NCBI RefSeq assembly: GCF_047302405.1
Contig: NZ_CP154853.1
Span: forward strand, 4,650,001-4,714,000
Direction: 5' to 3'
Length of the DNA stretch: 64,000 nucleotides
Source of the DNA: Alkalihalobacillus sp047302405
GTDB taxonomy: Bacteria > Bacillota > Bacilli > Bacillales > Bacillaceae_D
In this document: one piece after another, positions 51,571-60,326 of the stretch
Numbering within the stretch: the stretch's first letter is position 1
Layout of the letters: each line of letters begins with the position of its first letter
The notes under the pieces: generated by a model
What the model saw: the letters and a program-made list of their open reading frames with translations, nothing else
What the model was told of the DNA's origin: nothing
Database searches by the model: none
Made by a program: the position numbers and the translations under genes

Positions 51571-52329
51571 TTGAAATTAGAAAATAAAGTGGCTGTTATA
51601 ACTGGTGCAGGACCTGGTGGAGGTATAGGGTTTACTATAGCAACAGCATTTCTTCAAGAAGGGGCTAATGTATCATTAAACTACTTAGCTAGAAATACTG
51701 AGGAAAAGAAAGAGTTTCAAGAGGAAATGACTCGGTATGGAGATAAAGTGAGCATAACGGAAGGGGACATTTCTAAAGAGGAAACAGCGGATTTATTGAT
51801 TTTAAAGACAATAGAAAAGTATGGGAAAATTGATATTTTGGTCAATAGTGCAGGGATTTCTACCCCTACCCTTGTTCATGAAATGGATTTATCAACCTGG
51901 AAAAGAATGATAGAAGTTAATTTAACAAGTACTTTTCTGACAACGCGATTAACGGTTCCATATATGATAGAAAGTAGATTTGGAAGAATCATTAACATAT
52001 CCTCACAAGTTGCTCAAAAAGGCAGTGTTGAACATAGCCATTATGCTGCTGCTAAAGCTGGGGTGATTGGGTTTACTAAGTCAGTGGCATTAGAGCTTGG
52101 GGAATATGGGATAACGGCAAATTGTATAGCTCCAGGACCTATAGAAACTCAACTAATGAACGAAGTAAGTCAAACATGGAAAGAAAATAAGAAGAAGGAA
52201 TTGGTTATTCCTCGATTTGGTAAAGTGGAAGAAGTGGCTCCTACTGCGGTTTTTCTAGCGTCTGAACCAGATGGTAACCTTTTTACAGGACAAACACTTG
52301 GTCCGAATTGTGGAGATGTAATGCTTTAA
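51571..52329 (+). CDS. Short-chain dehydrogenase/reductase
   Basis: Classical SDR oxidoreductase of 252 residues. The cofactor loop is VITGAGPGGGIGFTIA, with an extra Pro-Gly-Gly compared with the usual TGxxxGIG. Asp in EGDISKEE, ILVNSAGIS and the catalytic Ser/Tyr/Lys (NISSQVAQKG, HYAAAKAGVIGFTKSVALE) are present. It resembles FabG-type reductases, but the context is catabolic, so oxidation of a hydroxy or amino-alcohol intermediate is more likely. The start is TTG 51571 with AAGGAGG upstream, 26 bases after ridA. Confidence 0.88.
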   Translation: MKLENKVAVITGAGPGGGIGFTIATAFLQEGANVSLNYLARNTEEKKEFQEEMTRYGDKVSITEGDISKEETADLLILKTIEKYGKIDILVNSAGISTPTLVHEMDLSTWKRMIEVNLTSTFLTTRLTVPYMIESRFGRIINISSQVAQKGSVEHSHYAAAKAGVIGFTKSVALELGEYGITANCIAPGPIETQLMNEVSQTWKENKKKELVIPRFGKVEEVAPTAVFLASEPDGNLFTGQTLGPNCGDVML

Positions 52330-52382
52330 TTTTTTTGTCATATTTTTTCTGAATATTTAGATTTTATATTGGGGGGATAGCG

Positions 52383-53846
52383 ATGGAAAATGAGAAGGTT
52401 TTGGTTAACGGTAAAGAGCCAGATGTAAATTTATATAACTCTGATCTTGCTCCATTAAGCGGTAAAAAGAAAAATTGGACTTGGTGGGCCTATGCAGCGA
52501 TTTGGATGGGGATCGTACACAATATTGTTGCGTGGGAAGTTGCAGCCAATCTAATGGTAGCGGGGATGAGTTTTTGGCAAGCATTTGCTTGTGTATCTTG
52601 TGCTTATTTAATTGCGTTTATTGCCATTGCATTTAATAGCTATTCTGGTTCGAAGTATGGTGTACCTTTTCCGGTCTTAATCCGTTCTAGCTTTGGAACT
52701 AAAGGTGCTCAAATACCAGTATTTATTCGAGCTTGTCTAGGGATATTTTGGTTTGGAGTGCACATGTATATTGGGAGTATCGCAGTAAATGTAATTTTAG
52801 CATCATCCTTTTCAGCATGGGATAGCCTAGGGGATATAAATATTTTAGGACTTGGATTAAATGAATTTATCGCATTTGTTATTACGTTCACATTACATGC
52901 TTATGTGATTACCCACGGAATGGAACGTGTTAGAAAATTTGAATCATGGGCAGGACCGGTAATTATGGTCATTGCAGTAGGATTAGTGATTTGGGCTGCA
53001 AATGTAGCTGGTGGGTTTGGGAATTTAGTTTCGATACCTTCTACCATTTCTAATGGTGATTTTTGGCCAACCTTTGTACTTGGAATGACAGCTTTATTAG
53101 GCACAGTAGCGACTCTTATTTTAAATATTTCGGATCTAACTAGATTTTCAAGGTCTCAAAAGGATCAACTGATAGGGCAAGGAATTGGAATGCCAACAAT
53201 GTTTATCTTGTTTTCATTAATGGCTCTATTAACGACTGCGGGAACTATGTATGCATTTGATGTTCCTGTTACAAATCCAATTTATGTTTTAGCTCAGTTT
53301 GATAATCCTTTTATTGTAATAGTTGGTGCTGTTTCTATTTTAATATCAACATTATCAGTTAACGTGGCAACTAATGGAGTTGCAGTTGGATATGACTTAA
53401 CTAATTTAGCGCCATCCAAATTAAATTTTCGTAAATCAGGAGCGATTGCTTTAATTATCGGTGCCTTTTCTGCACCATGGCTTTGGTACGAAGAAGGTGG
53501 TTCACTAGATGTTGTATTAGGAGGAATCGGAGCTACCATGGGTCCTGTTTTAGGGGTCATGTTAATAGATTTCTTTATTATTCGTAAAATGAACTATGAC
53601 CTTGGAAGCTTATTCAGACATGATGGAATCTATGGTGGGTGGAATAAAAATGGTTTAATAGCGTTTGGGGTTGGTGCCTTAGCTGCGTATAGTGGATTAA
53701 TAATTCCAGCCATTAGCTATTTATATAATTACAACTGGTTTATTGGCGTTGGAGTAGCTGCGGTTACTTATCTTATTTTAATGTGGTCAAAGCGATCAAA
53801 TATGGTTGGTTCTGAAACGGAGGATACGAGTGATAAAGCCATTTAA
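52383..53846 (+). CDS. NCS1-family permease (cytosine/allantoin/hydantoin type)
   Basis: Twelve-helix importer of nucleobases or related ring compounds, 487 residues. NCS1 features are DLAPLSGKKKNWTWWAYAAI, WMGIVHNIVAWEVAANLMVA, the SGSKYGVPFPVLIRSSFGTK loop and LGTVATLILNISDLTRFSRS, followed by ILISTLSVNVATNGVAVGYD. The protein ends in a short cytoplasmic tail. The start follows GGGGGGAT. Between an SDR and a cyclic amidohydrolase/carbamoylase pair, it probably imports the cyclic ureide or imide that the operon degrades. Exact ligand cannot be told from sequence; allantoin, hydantoin and pyrimidines are all possible. Confidence 0.88.
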   Translation: MENEKVLVNGKEPDVNLYNSDLAPLSGKKKNWTWWAYAAIWMGIVHNIVAWEVAANLMVAGMSFWQAFACVSCAYLIAFIAIAFNSYSGSKYGVPFPVLIRSSFGTKGAQIPVFIRACLGIFWFGVHMYIGSIAVNVILASSFSAWDSLGDINILGLGLNEFIAFVITFTLHAYVITHGMERVRKFESWAGPVIMVIAVGLVIWAANVAGGFGNLVSIPSTISNGDFWPTFVLGMTALLGTVATLILNISDLTRFSRSQKDQLIGQGIGMPTMFILFSLMALLTTAGTMYAFDVPVTNPIYVLAQFDNPFIVIVGAVSILISTLSVNVATNGVAVGYDLTNLAPSKLNFRKSGAIALIIGAFSAPWLWYEEGGSLDVVLGGIGATMGPVLGVMLIDFFIIRKMNYDLGSLFRHDGIYGGWNKNGLIAFGVGALAAYSGLIIPAISYLYNYNWFIGVGVAAVTYLILMWSKRSNMVGSETEDTSDKAI

Positions 53847-53889
53847 ATTAGGGTAGTCAAAAAGATTAGAACAAATGGAGGCCTGCATC

Positions 53890-55119
53890 GTGATTAGTAG
53901 TGAAAGATTAGAACGAAGAATAGAATTGTTAGCTCAAATTGGAAAAACAAACGATGGTGGAGTTAGTAGAATTGCCTTAACTAAAGAATATAGACAGGGT
54001 CTAGACTTAATTAGTGAGTGGATGCAAGAAGCAGGAATGACGGTTCGATTGGATCAAGCTGGAAATTTAATTGGTAGGAAAGAAGGAGTGGTTCCTAGTT
54101 TAAAGGCTGTTGCATTAGGTTCCCATGTTGACTCTGTTGGAAACGGAGGAAAGTATGATGGTACCGTTGGTGTAATTGTAGGAATTGAAGTTGTCCAACA
54201 TTTAAAAGAAGAAGGTATCCCTAATAAGCGTCCTATAGAGGTAATAGCTTTCTGTGAAGAAGAAGGTTCAAGATTTCAATCTGGTGGAGTATTTGGTAGT
54301 AGAGCGATGACTGGCAAATTAACAACAGAAGATCTTAAAGTAACTGATAGTAGTGGGGCTACTAGGTATGAAGTGCTGAAAAACTTTGGGTTAGACCCAG
54401 ACAATATTGAAATGGCAATAAGAAGTAAGGAAGACTTTGAGGTCTATTTAGAAATGCATGTTGAGCAAGGACCTATACTGCTCCAAGAGAATACACCGGT
54501 CGGTATTGTAACGGCTATTACCGGTTTGTCTTTAACAGAAGTAATATTTGAAGGTGAATCCAATCATGTGGGTGCTACTCCAATGGATTTACGTTATGAT
54601 GCTTTATTAGGTGCTAGTGAAACGGCTTTAGCAGTAGAGGAAATTGTTAATAGATATGGAGGGAATGCTGTAGGAACAGCAGCTACAATGGATGTTGAAC
54701 CAAGCCAGGTAAATATTATTCCGGGTAAAGTATCCACTATTATTGATATTCGTGATACAGATTTGGATAGTAGGGAAGCTATTCTCTCTGAACTCGAAAA
54801 GAAAGTTAAAACAATCAGCGAACGTAGAAATTTAAAGTATAAAATGACTAGTAAATTAAAAGCAAAACCGGCAAAATCCGCATCTCATATATTGGAAACT
54901 ATGAGAAAGAAAAGTGACGCTCTTAGTCTTAATACTATTGAAATGCCAAGTGGTGGAGGACATGATGCACAACTAATGGCAGAAATTACTGATATGGCTA
55001 TGATTTTTGTTAGGTCTGAAAATGGAAGTCATAATCCTAATGAAATTGCAACAGCAGAAGATATTAAGTTAGGAGCAGATTTATTGATGAATACGGCCAT
55101 TCATTATATTAATAATTAA
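53890..55119 (+). CDS. M20-family N-carbamoyl-amino-acid hydrolase / allantoate amidohydrolase-like enzyme (copy 1)
   Basis: Dinuclear-metal amidase of 409 residues in the HyuC/AllC/beta-ureidopropionase branch of M20. Metal and catalytic motifs are ALGSHVDSVGNGGKYDGTVG, FCEEEGSRFQSGGVFGSRAM, EMHVEQGPILLQE, the lid segment GESNHVGATPMDLRYDALLG, and SGGGHDAQLMAEI near the C-terminus. GTG 53890 (GGAGG eight bases upstream) is preferred over ATG 53875, which overlaps that site. It precedes the cyclic amidohydrolase by 14 bases. Together they form the ring-opening and carbamoyl-removal pair of hydantoin or dihydropyrimidine catabolism. Confidence 0.88.
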   Translation: MISSERLERRIELLAQIGKTNDGGVSRIALTKEYRQGLDLISEWMQEAGMTVRLDQAGNLIGRKEGVVPSLKAVALGSHVDSVGNGGKYDGTVGVIVGIEVVQHLKEEGIPNKRPIEVIAFCEEEGSRFQSGGVFGSRAMTGKLTTEDLKVTDSSGATRYEVLKNFGLDPDNIEMAIRSKEDFEVYLEMHVEQGPILLQENTPVGIVTAITGLSLTEVIFEGESNHVGATPMDLRYDALLGASETALAVEEIVNRYGGNAVGTAATMDVEPSQVNIIPGKVSTIIDIRDTDLDSREAILSELEKKVKTISERRNLKYKMTSKLKAKPAKSASHILETMRKKSDALSLNTIEMPSGGGHDAQLMAEITDMAMIFVRSENGSHNPNEIATAEDIKLGADLLMNTAIHYINN

Positions 55120-55133
55120 ACACTGGGGGGAGA

Positions 55134-56507
55134 ATGGTGGCTACAATTATACAAAATGGGATACTAGTTACGGCATCTGAAATCTTTCAAGCAGACTTAA
55201 AAATAGATAATGGAAAAATAAGTATGATATCTAATGAGATTTTGGGTGGAAATGAAGATACGGTCATTGATGCAATGAATAAATATGTACTTCCTGGTTT
55301 AATTGACCCGCATACACATCTTGCAATTGAAGGAACACTAGATGATTTTAATACTGGAACTAAAACAGCAGCATCTGGGGGAGTAACGACTATCATAAAC
55401 TTTACTGATCCGGATAATTCACAAACATTTATAGAAGATTTGAAGGAGTGGAGGGAAAAAGCTAAAAATTCTTTAATAGATTATGGCTTTCACTCAATCA
55501 TCAATAAGTGTAATCCAGATGTATTAGAGCAAATATCTAGATTACCAGATGAAGGGGTAACATCAATTAAGTTGTTTATGGCATATAAAGAAAACATGGT
55601 AAATGATGATGAATTGTATCTTCTAATGAAAGCGGCGAAAGAAGCGGGGGTAGTAACCAATATCCATGCTGAAAATGGTAGGGTAATAGATCGCCTTATT
55701 GAAGAGGCATTAAATAAAAATAATACTAAACCAATTTATCACGCGTATACTAGACCTCCTTCGATGGAAGCAGAGGCGACAGCAAGAGCCTTACGAATTG
55801 CTGAAATTACGGAAGCCCCAACTTATATTGTTCATATTTCTTGTGAAGAGGCATTGATAGAATTTATTAGAGCAAAGGAAAGAGGGGTCAATGCCTTTGG
55901 AGAAACCTGTCCTCAATATTTAGTGCTGGATGAGGAGTATTTGAAAAAAGAAAACAGAGAGGCAGTTAAATATATTTGTTCTCCACCATTGAGAACAAAA
56001 AAAGATCAAGAAGTATTGTGGAATAAAATTAAGCTTGGAGCTATTTCTACAATAGGTTCCGACCATGCATCACATCCATATGTAAACGGTAAAGAGAACG
56101 GTGTAAATAACTTTACTAAGGCATCTAATGGCTTACCAGGTATAGAAAGTACGCTTCTACTACTTTATCATCATGGAGTTTATAAAAGGAAGATTACTTT
56201 CCCTAAGCTTGTTGAGATAACAAGCCAAAATCCCGCTAAGATTTTTGGCTTGTATCCAAAGAAAGGTAGTCTCAATATTGGGAGTGATGGGGACATAGTA
56301 ATTTTTGACCCCAATAAAACTAGTGTCATCACGAAAGAATCACAGAAACAGGGTACAGAATATAGTATATACGAAGGGATGGAGGTACAGGGTAATATCG
56401 ATTATGTTTTGTCCAGAGGGGAAATTATTGTTAGAAATAAAGAGGTTGTTGGTAAGAGCGGTCGAGGGGAATACCTATATCGAAACAAATTTAGTAGGTG
56501 GACTTAA
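55134..56507 (+). CDS. Cyclic amidohydrolase (dihydropyrimidinase/hydantoinase/allantoinase family)
   Basis: Metal-dependent ring-opening hydrolase of 457 residues. The first His pair is VLPGLIDPHTHLAIEG. The carboxylated lysine lies in SIKLFMAYKENM, later metal histidines are NIHAENG and YIVHISCEEA, and the catalytic Asp is in TIGSDHASHPY. GETCPQYLVLDEEYL and SPPLRTKKDQEVLW are typical of D-hydantoinase/dihydropyrimidinase. ATG 55134 and GTG 55137 are both possible behind GGGGGGAG. The product of this enzyme would be an N-carbamoyl amino acid, fitting the adjacent carbamoylase. Whether it acts on hydantoins, dihydropyrimidines or allantoin is undecided. Confidence 0.9.
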   Translation: MVATIIQNGILVTASEIFQADLKIDNGKISMISNEILGGNEDTVIDAMNKYVLPGLIDPHTHLAIEGTLDDFNTGTKTAASGGVTTIINFTDPDNSQTFIEDLKEWREKAKNSLIDYGFHSIINKCNPDVLEQISRLPDEGVTSIKLFMAYKENMVNDDELYLLMKAAKEAGVVTNIHAENGRVIDRLIEEALNKNNTKPIYHAYTRPPSMEAEATARALRIAEITEAPTYIVHISCEEALIEFIRAKERGVNAFGETCPQYLVLDEEYLKKENREAVKYICSPPLRTKKDQEVLWNKIKLGAISTIGSDHASHPYVNGKENGVNNFTKASNGLPGIESTLLLLYHHGVYKRKITFPKLVEITSQNPAKIFGLYPKKGSLNIGSDGDIVIFDPNKTSVITKESQKQGTEYSIYEGMEVQGNIDYVLSRGEIIVRNKEVVGKSGRGEYLYRNKFSRWT

Positions 56508-56523
56508 AAAGGTGGGGGAAAAT

Positions 56524-57447
56524 TTGAATATTTTAGTAACTGGTAGTAATGGTTTAATTGGCCACCATTTAGTAGAATTTTTACTACAAAGAAACATACG
56601 TGTTATTGGTTTTGATATTAACCCGACTGAAAAGGAATTAGCTAAATTCCCTAACTTTGTTTTTGAGCAAGGAAATGTTGATGATTTTCCTCTCTTAGCA
56701 TCAGTTCTAAAAAAATATAAAATTGATAAAATTATTCATGGGGGTGGGGTGTCACATCCAAAAAGCTCTGAAAATTCTCCTAATAAGATTATAAATACTA
56801 ATATACTTGGAACTTCAAATGTGTTTGAGGCAGGAAGGCTTTTTCAAGTAAACCAAATTGTATATTTAAGCTCAGCGGCTGTTTATGGAAATAGCAAAAC
56901 AACTAATCTAAGTGAAAAGAATGTCCCTAGCCCAACCTCTATATATGGAGTAACTAAAGTAACAGGTGAATATTTAGCGAAAGTTTATAATGAAAAATAT
57001 GGGATAAATACAACATCATTAAGGGTTCCATTTGTATATGGGCAAGGTCGGGTATTTCATGAGCCAATTAAGTACATTCTTGAAAAAGCTTTAAAGAATG
57101 AAAATGTAATTGAAGATACAGGAATTGATCAAAAGATAGAATATATTTATGTTAAGGATGTCGTTAATGCTATTGGATTAACGATAAAAAATGAAAATGC
57201 AAATGGTTTAACGTTGAATATTGGGACTGGGAACTTAACGAGTACAAGAGAAATAATAACTGTAATGGAAAAGCTATTTCCTGATACTGTCTTTGATTTA
57301 GGTCCAGGTGGTTTTGGGTATGATGAAATTTCTCCACTTGACTGTACGAAAGCAAAAGAAGTACTAAATTTCGTCCCTTCGTATTCAATTGTCGATGGAA
57401 TAAATGAATATTATGATGTTCTGAAGGGAGCCAGAAGCCAAAGGTGA
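56524..57447 (+). CDS. NAD-dependent epimerase/dehydratase family protein
   Basis: Extended SDR of 307 residues. NAD-binding ILVTGSNGLIGHHLVEF opens the protein, and VIGFDINPTEKE, SSAAVYGNSKTT and the YGVTKVTGEYLAKVY catalytic motif follow. TTG 56524, 16 bases after the preceding stop with GGTGGGGGA upstream, is clearly the start; a longer frame reaching back to 56305 lies inside the amidohydrolase gene. Such proteins usually change nucleotide sugars but some act on small hydroxy acids. In a ureide-type operon a non-sugar substrate is possible. Role unknown. Confidence 0.82.
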   Translation: MNILVTGSNGLIGHHLVEFLLQRNIRVIGFDINPTEKELAKFPNFVFEQGNVDDFPLLASVLKKYKIDKIIHGGGVSHPKSSENSPNKIINTNILGTSNVFEAGRLFQVNQIVYLSSAAVYGNSKTTNLSEKNVPSPTSIYGVTKVTGEYLAKVYNEKYGINTTSLRVPFVYGQGRVFHEPIKYILEKALKNENVIEDTGIDQKIEYIYVKDVVNAIGLTIKNENANGLTLNIGTGNLTSTREIITVMEKLFPDTVFDLGPGGFGYDEISPLDCTKAKEVLNFVPSYSIVDGINEYYDVLKGARSQR

Positions 57448-57450
57448 TTT

Positions 57451-57587
57451 GGTGCCTATCACCACCCGAAGATTGTTATAATATGTCGATTGTTAATAAG
57501 TACTATTATCATGAACAGAGAAAAGCATCCTCACAGCGAGGATGCTCTTTTTTTAACAATTTTAGGGCAGTGACAGGCACAGGCACC
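57451..57587. repeat. Hairpin-element copy C, the most complete copy, with inverted ends
   Basis: The left end GGTGCCTATCACCACC and the right end GCAGTGACAGGCACAGGCACC are inverted repeats of each other. In between lie ATTGTTATAATATGTCGATT and the hairpin AAAAGCATCCTCACAGCGAG / GAGGATGCT with a T-run (57,517-57,553). The hairpin sits between convergent operons and should end transcription from the plus operon. Similar copies lie at 40,650 and 47,456, with partial copies at 34,140 and 42,352. Confidence 0.75.
57517..57555 (+). terminator. Intrinsic terminator of the plus-strand catabolic operon
   Basis: AGCATCCTC / GAGGATGCT stem followed by TCTTTTTTT, inside element copy C, about 70 bases after the last gene of the operon. 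Confidence 0.78.
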
Positions 57588-57592
57588 GACCT

Positions 57593-58801
57593 TTAAAACC
57601 TCTGCAATGCTTCATATAATACTTGTGTTGCGATGATGCAATCCTCTTTACTACTCCACTCCTCGGGGTTATGGCTGATACCAGCTTTCGAGCGAACTAA
57701 GAGAAGGCCTATATCAGTCCTTTTGGATAAGATCATGGCATCATGTCCTGCCCCGCAATTCATCATAAAATGTGATAAGTTTAAGTCTATACATGTTTCT
57801 TTCAATATATTAACAATTTTCTTAGAGCATTGAGCGGGTTCTTCTTCTTCAGATATATCAATATTTACAGATATCCCTTTTTTCTCAGAAACACAATGAA
57901 TAGCTTTTATAATGGCTTGTTTCATGTTATCTCTTAAGTTTTTTTTGATATGCCGAAAGTCGATAGTGAAAAATATTTTTCCTGGGATAATGTTACTCTC
58001 GTTTGGATGAAAATGCACTTTTCCAATCGTCGCAACACCACCATATTTAAGAGCGATTTGTTCTGTTTCTAATATGATCTGTGCCAATGCAATAGAAGGA
58101 TCTTTGCGAATATGCATAGGAGTAGCACCTGCATGGTCAGATTCAGATGTTAAAGTTACTTCAACCCATACACCACCTTGAATTCCATTAACTATTCCAA
58201 GTGGGAGGTTTTGCATTTCTAGTACTTTTCCTTGTTCGATATGAACCTCAATAAAGCCGAGTATATTTTCAAACCTTCTGCTGGCTTTCTGGTGATTTTC
58301 TGGATTAATACCTGCTTTTATTAATGCTTCCTGATAAGTCATTCCATTCTGATCAGTTAAATTTAAAAAGTCAGGTGACAGGGTACCAACCATTGCGTTG
58401 CTACCGATAAACCCTGTTCCAAAACGAGTACCTTCTTCATCTAAAAAAGAAATGACTTCGATTGAATAATCTAACTTTACTGAGTTTTCTTTTAAGGAGC
58501 GTAAGGCTTCTATACCAGCTAATACGCCAAGTGCCCCATCAAACCTTCCACCTTGTGTAACCGTATCTATATGAGAGCCTGTCATTAAGGTGTCTGTTTT
58601 TCTTCCCTCGAGCTTTCCTATAATATTCCCAATAGGATCGACTCGTACCAACAGTCCTGCATCTTTCATTAGTTCTATAATGTATGTTCTAGCTTGTAAA
58701 TCAGCAGGGGATAACGATGTACGACTATTCCCACCTTGATTATCTATTCCTATTTCTCCTAAAGTTATGATTGTATTCCAAAGTCGTTCACCATTAATCA
58801 A
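57593..58801 (-). CDS. M20-family carbamoylase/allantoate amidohydrolase-like enzyme (copy 2)
   Basis: A 402-residue M20 amidase of the HyuC/AllC branch. Motifs are LMTGSHIDTVTQGGRFDGAL, FLDEEGTRFGTGFIGSNAM, EVHIEQGKVLEMQ, the lid SESDHAGATPMHIRKDPSIA and NCGAGHDAMIL. TTG 58801 has GGAGGG six bases upstream and is preferred to ATG 58828, which lacks a site. It is the last gene of the minus operon, 51 bases after the ABC ATPase. Sequence motifs differ from copy 1 and copy 3, so the three enzymes probably hydrolyse different carbamoyl or amide substrates. Confidence 0.87.
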   Translation of the reverse strand: MINGERLWNTIITLGEIGIDNQGGNSRTSLSPADLQARTYIIELMKDAGLLVRVDPIGNIIGKLEGRKTDTLMTGSHIDTVTQGGRFDGALGVLAGIEALRSLKENSVKLDYSIEVISFLDEEGTRFGTGFIGSNAMVGTLSPDFLNLTDQNGMTYQEALIKAGINPENHQKASRRFENILGFIEVHIEQGKVLEMQNLPLGIVNGIQGGVWVEVTLTSESDHAGATPMHIRKDPSIALAQIILETEQIALKYGGVATIGKVHFHPNESNIIPGKIFFTIDFRHIKKNLRDNMKQAIIKAIHCVSEKKGISVNIDISEEEEPAQCSKKIVNILKETCIDLNLSHFMMNCGAGHDAMILSKRTDIGLLLVRSKAGISHNPEEWSSKEDCIIATQVLYEALQRF

Positions 58802-58852
58802 ATGTATCCCTCCACTATCCCATTGCATGCCCTATTTTCTTTTTTATGATAT

Positions 58853-59617
58853 TTATTTGCTATTACTTAAGAAGCTAGCTAAACGTGGATTTTCTCTATT
58901 ATGAAAGATTTGCTTAGGGCTTCCCTCTATGACAATATTTCCAGATTCCATAAATATGACACGATCAGAAACCCGCTCAGCAAAATGCATTTCATGAGTG
59001 ACAATGATCATCGTCATTCCTCCCTCAGCAAGTTCAGCCATTAATTTCAGAACATCGCCTACTAACTCGGGGTCTAGGGCAGAGGTAGCTTCATCAAACA
59101 ACATTACACTTGGTTCCATTGCGAGAGATCTTGCAATCGCAACTCTCTGTTGTTGTCCACCTGAAAGATCGCTTGGATGCTGGTCTTTTTTTTCATATAA
59201 CCCGACTCGTTTTAATAATTCTTCTGCCTTTTTAATTGCCACTTGTTTAGGTTGTTTTTTTACAACGATTGGTCCTTCGATGATATTTTCTAGAACTGTT
59301 TTATGTGTCCATAAATTGAAATGCTGAAAGACCATTCCCACTTTACTGCGATGTTTACTTAATTGTCTTCTTGATAACACAGTTAATTCTCCAACGCGAT
59401 TTGTTTTATATTCTACCTTAAGACCATCTAGTATTACTTTTCCTTTAGTAGGAACTTCTAAAAAATTGATACAACGTAATAATGTGCTTTTTCCTGAACC
59501 ACTTGGGCCAATAATAGAGACAACTTCTCCTTTGTTAATACTAAGGTTAACGTCGTTGAGTACAATTTGCTCGCCAAATTTTTTTTGTATGTTTTTTAAT
59601 TCTAATATTTTGGACAC
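58853..59617 (-). CDS. Polar amino-acid ABC transporter ATP-binding protein
   Basis: ATPase subunit of 254 residues of the GlnQ/HisP class. Walker A is GPSGSGKSTLLRCINFLE. The family-specific VGMVFQHFNLWTHKTVLENI, signature LSGGQQQRVAIARSLAMEP, Walker B VMLFDEATSALDPELV and H-loop IIVTHEM follow. GTG 59617 with GGAGG eight bases upstream is better than ATG 59623, which touches that site. It follows the permease by 20 bases. With the binding protein and permease it makes a full importer, likely for an amino acid or carbamoyl-amino acid used by the flanking M20 enzymes. Confidence 0.92.
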   Translation of the reverse strand: MSKILELKNIQKKFGEQIVLNDVNLSINKGEVVSIIGPSGSGKSTLLRCINFLEVPTKGKVILDGLKVEYKTNRVGELTVLSRRQLSKHRSKVGMVFQHFNLWTHKTVLENIIEGPIVVKKQPKQVAIKKAEELLKRVGLYEKKDQHPSDLSGGQQQRVAIARSLAMEPSVMLFDEATSALDPELVGDVLKLMAELAEGGMTMIIVTHEMHFAERVSDRVIFMESGNIVIEGSPKQIFHNRENPRLASFLSNSK

Positions 59618-59637
59618 CTGCATATCCTCCGTTCGTA

Positions 59638-60294
59638 TTATTTACTTGTAGCGGCAATGTTTAATTTTTTCTCAGCGAATGTTTGTAATAGCATTAGTAT
59701 ACTAGTTAGGACTAAATAGAGGACTGCAGCTACTCCTAATGTTTCTAATGGTGAATAGGTACTCGCATATAAATTTTGAGCATTGAGCATCAAGTCTGGT
59801 ACAGTAATGACAGATACTTGTGCTGATTGTTTTAATAAACTTGTAGAGTTACTAATGTAAGGTGGAATAATAATTCGCACAACTTGTGGGAGGCGAATTC
59901 TAAACATAACTTGAAATGGTGTTAAACCAATGGCTTCAGCACTCTCAATTTGTCCTTTTTTTACCGCATACATGCCGGAACGGATATATTCTGCTTTATA
60001 TGCTCCCACATTTAAAGCCATCGCAGCTAGTGCAGCTTGGAATGCTGTAAGGGTGATGCCGAATGGTGTGGCATAATAAAATAAAAACAAAAGAATGAGT
60101 AAAGGGACACCACGGAAAATCCAAATATATATAAAGGCAAATCCTTTAAAGAGGGGATTATGGGACATCCTTAATAAACAAAGAATAAAACCCCATATTG
60201 TTCCAATTATCAAAGCTAAGATTGTAATTTGGAAGGTGACAATTGCACCTTCCAATAGAAATGGAAACCCATTTACAATAATGTCTGTATTCAA
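59638..60294 (-). CDS. Polar amino-acid ABC transporter permease
   Basis: HisM/GlnP-type membrane subunit of 218 residues with about five helices. LLEGAIVTFQITILALIIG opens the protein, and FIYIWIFRGVPLLILLFLF follows. LNVGAYKAEYIRSGMYAVKK leads into the EAA loop (GQIESAEAIGLTPFQVMFRI, RLPQVVRIIIPPYISN), which contacts the ATPase. TTG 60294 has GGGAGGG upstream. Only one permease gene is present, so the transporter is probably a homodimer in the membrane. Confidence 0.92.
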   Translation of the reverse strand: MNTDIIVNGFPFLLEGAIVTFQITILALIIGTIWGFILCLLRMSHNPLFKGFAFIYIWIFRGVPLLILLFLFYYATPFGITLTAFQAALAAMALNVGAYKAEYIRSGMYAVKKGQIESAEAIGLTPFQVMFRIRLPQVVRIIIPPYISNSTSLLKQSAQVSVITVPDLMLNAQNLYASTYSPLETLGVAAVLYLVLTSILMLLQTFAEKKLNIAATSK

Positions 60295-60326
60295 GCGTAA
60301 CCCTCCCTAATGGTAATGTTCGTTTT

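Noticed and set aside
56305..56523. N-terminal extension of the NAD-epimerase gene
   Set aside because: This part of the frame is inside the cyclic amidohydrolase gene. The Rossmann motif and ribosome site place the start at TTG 56524.
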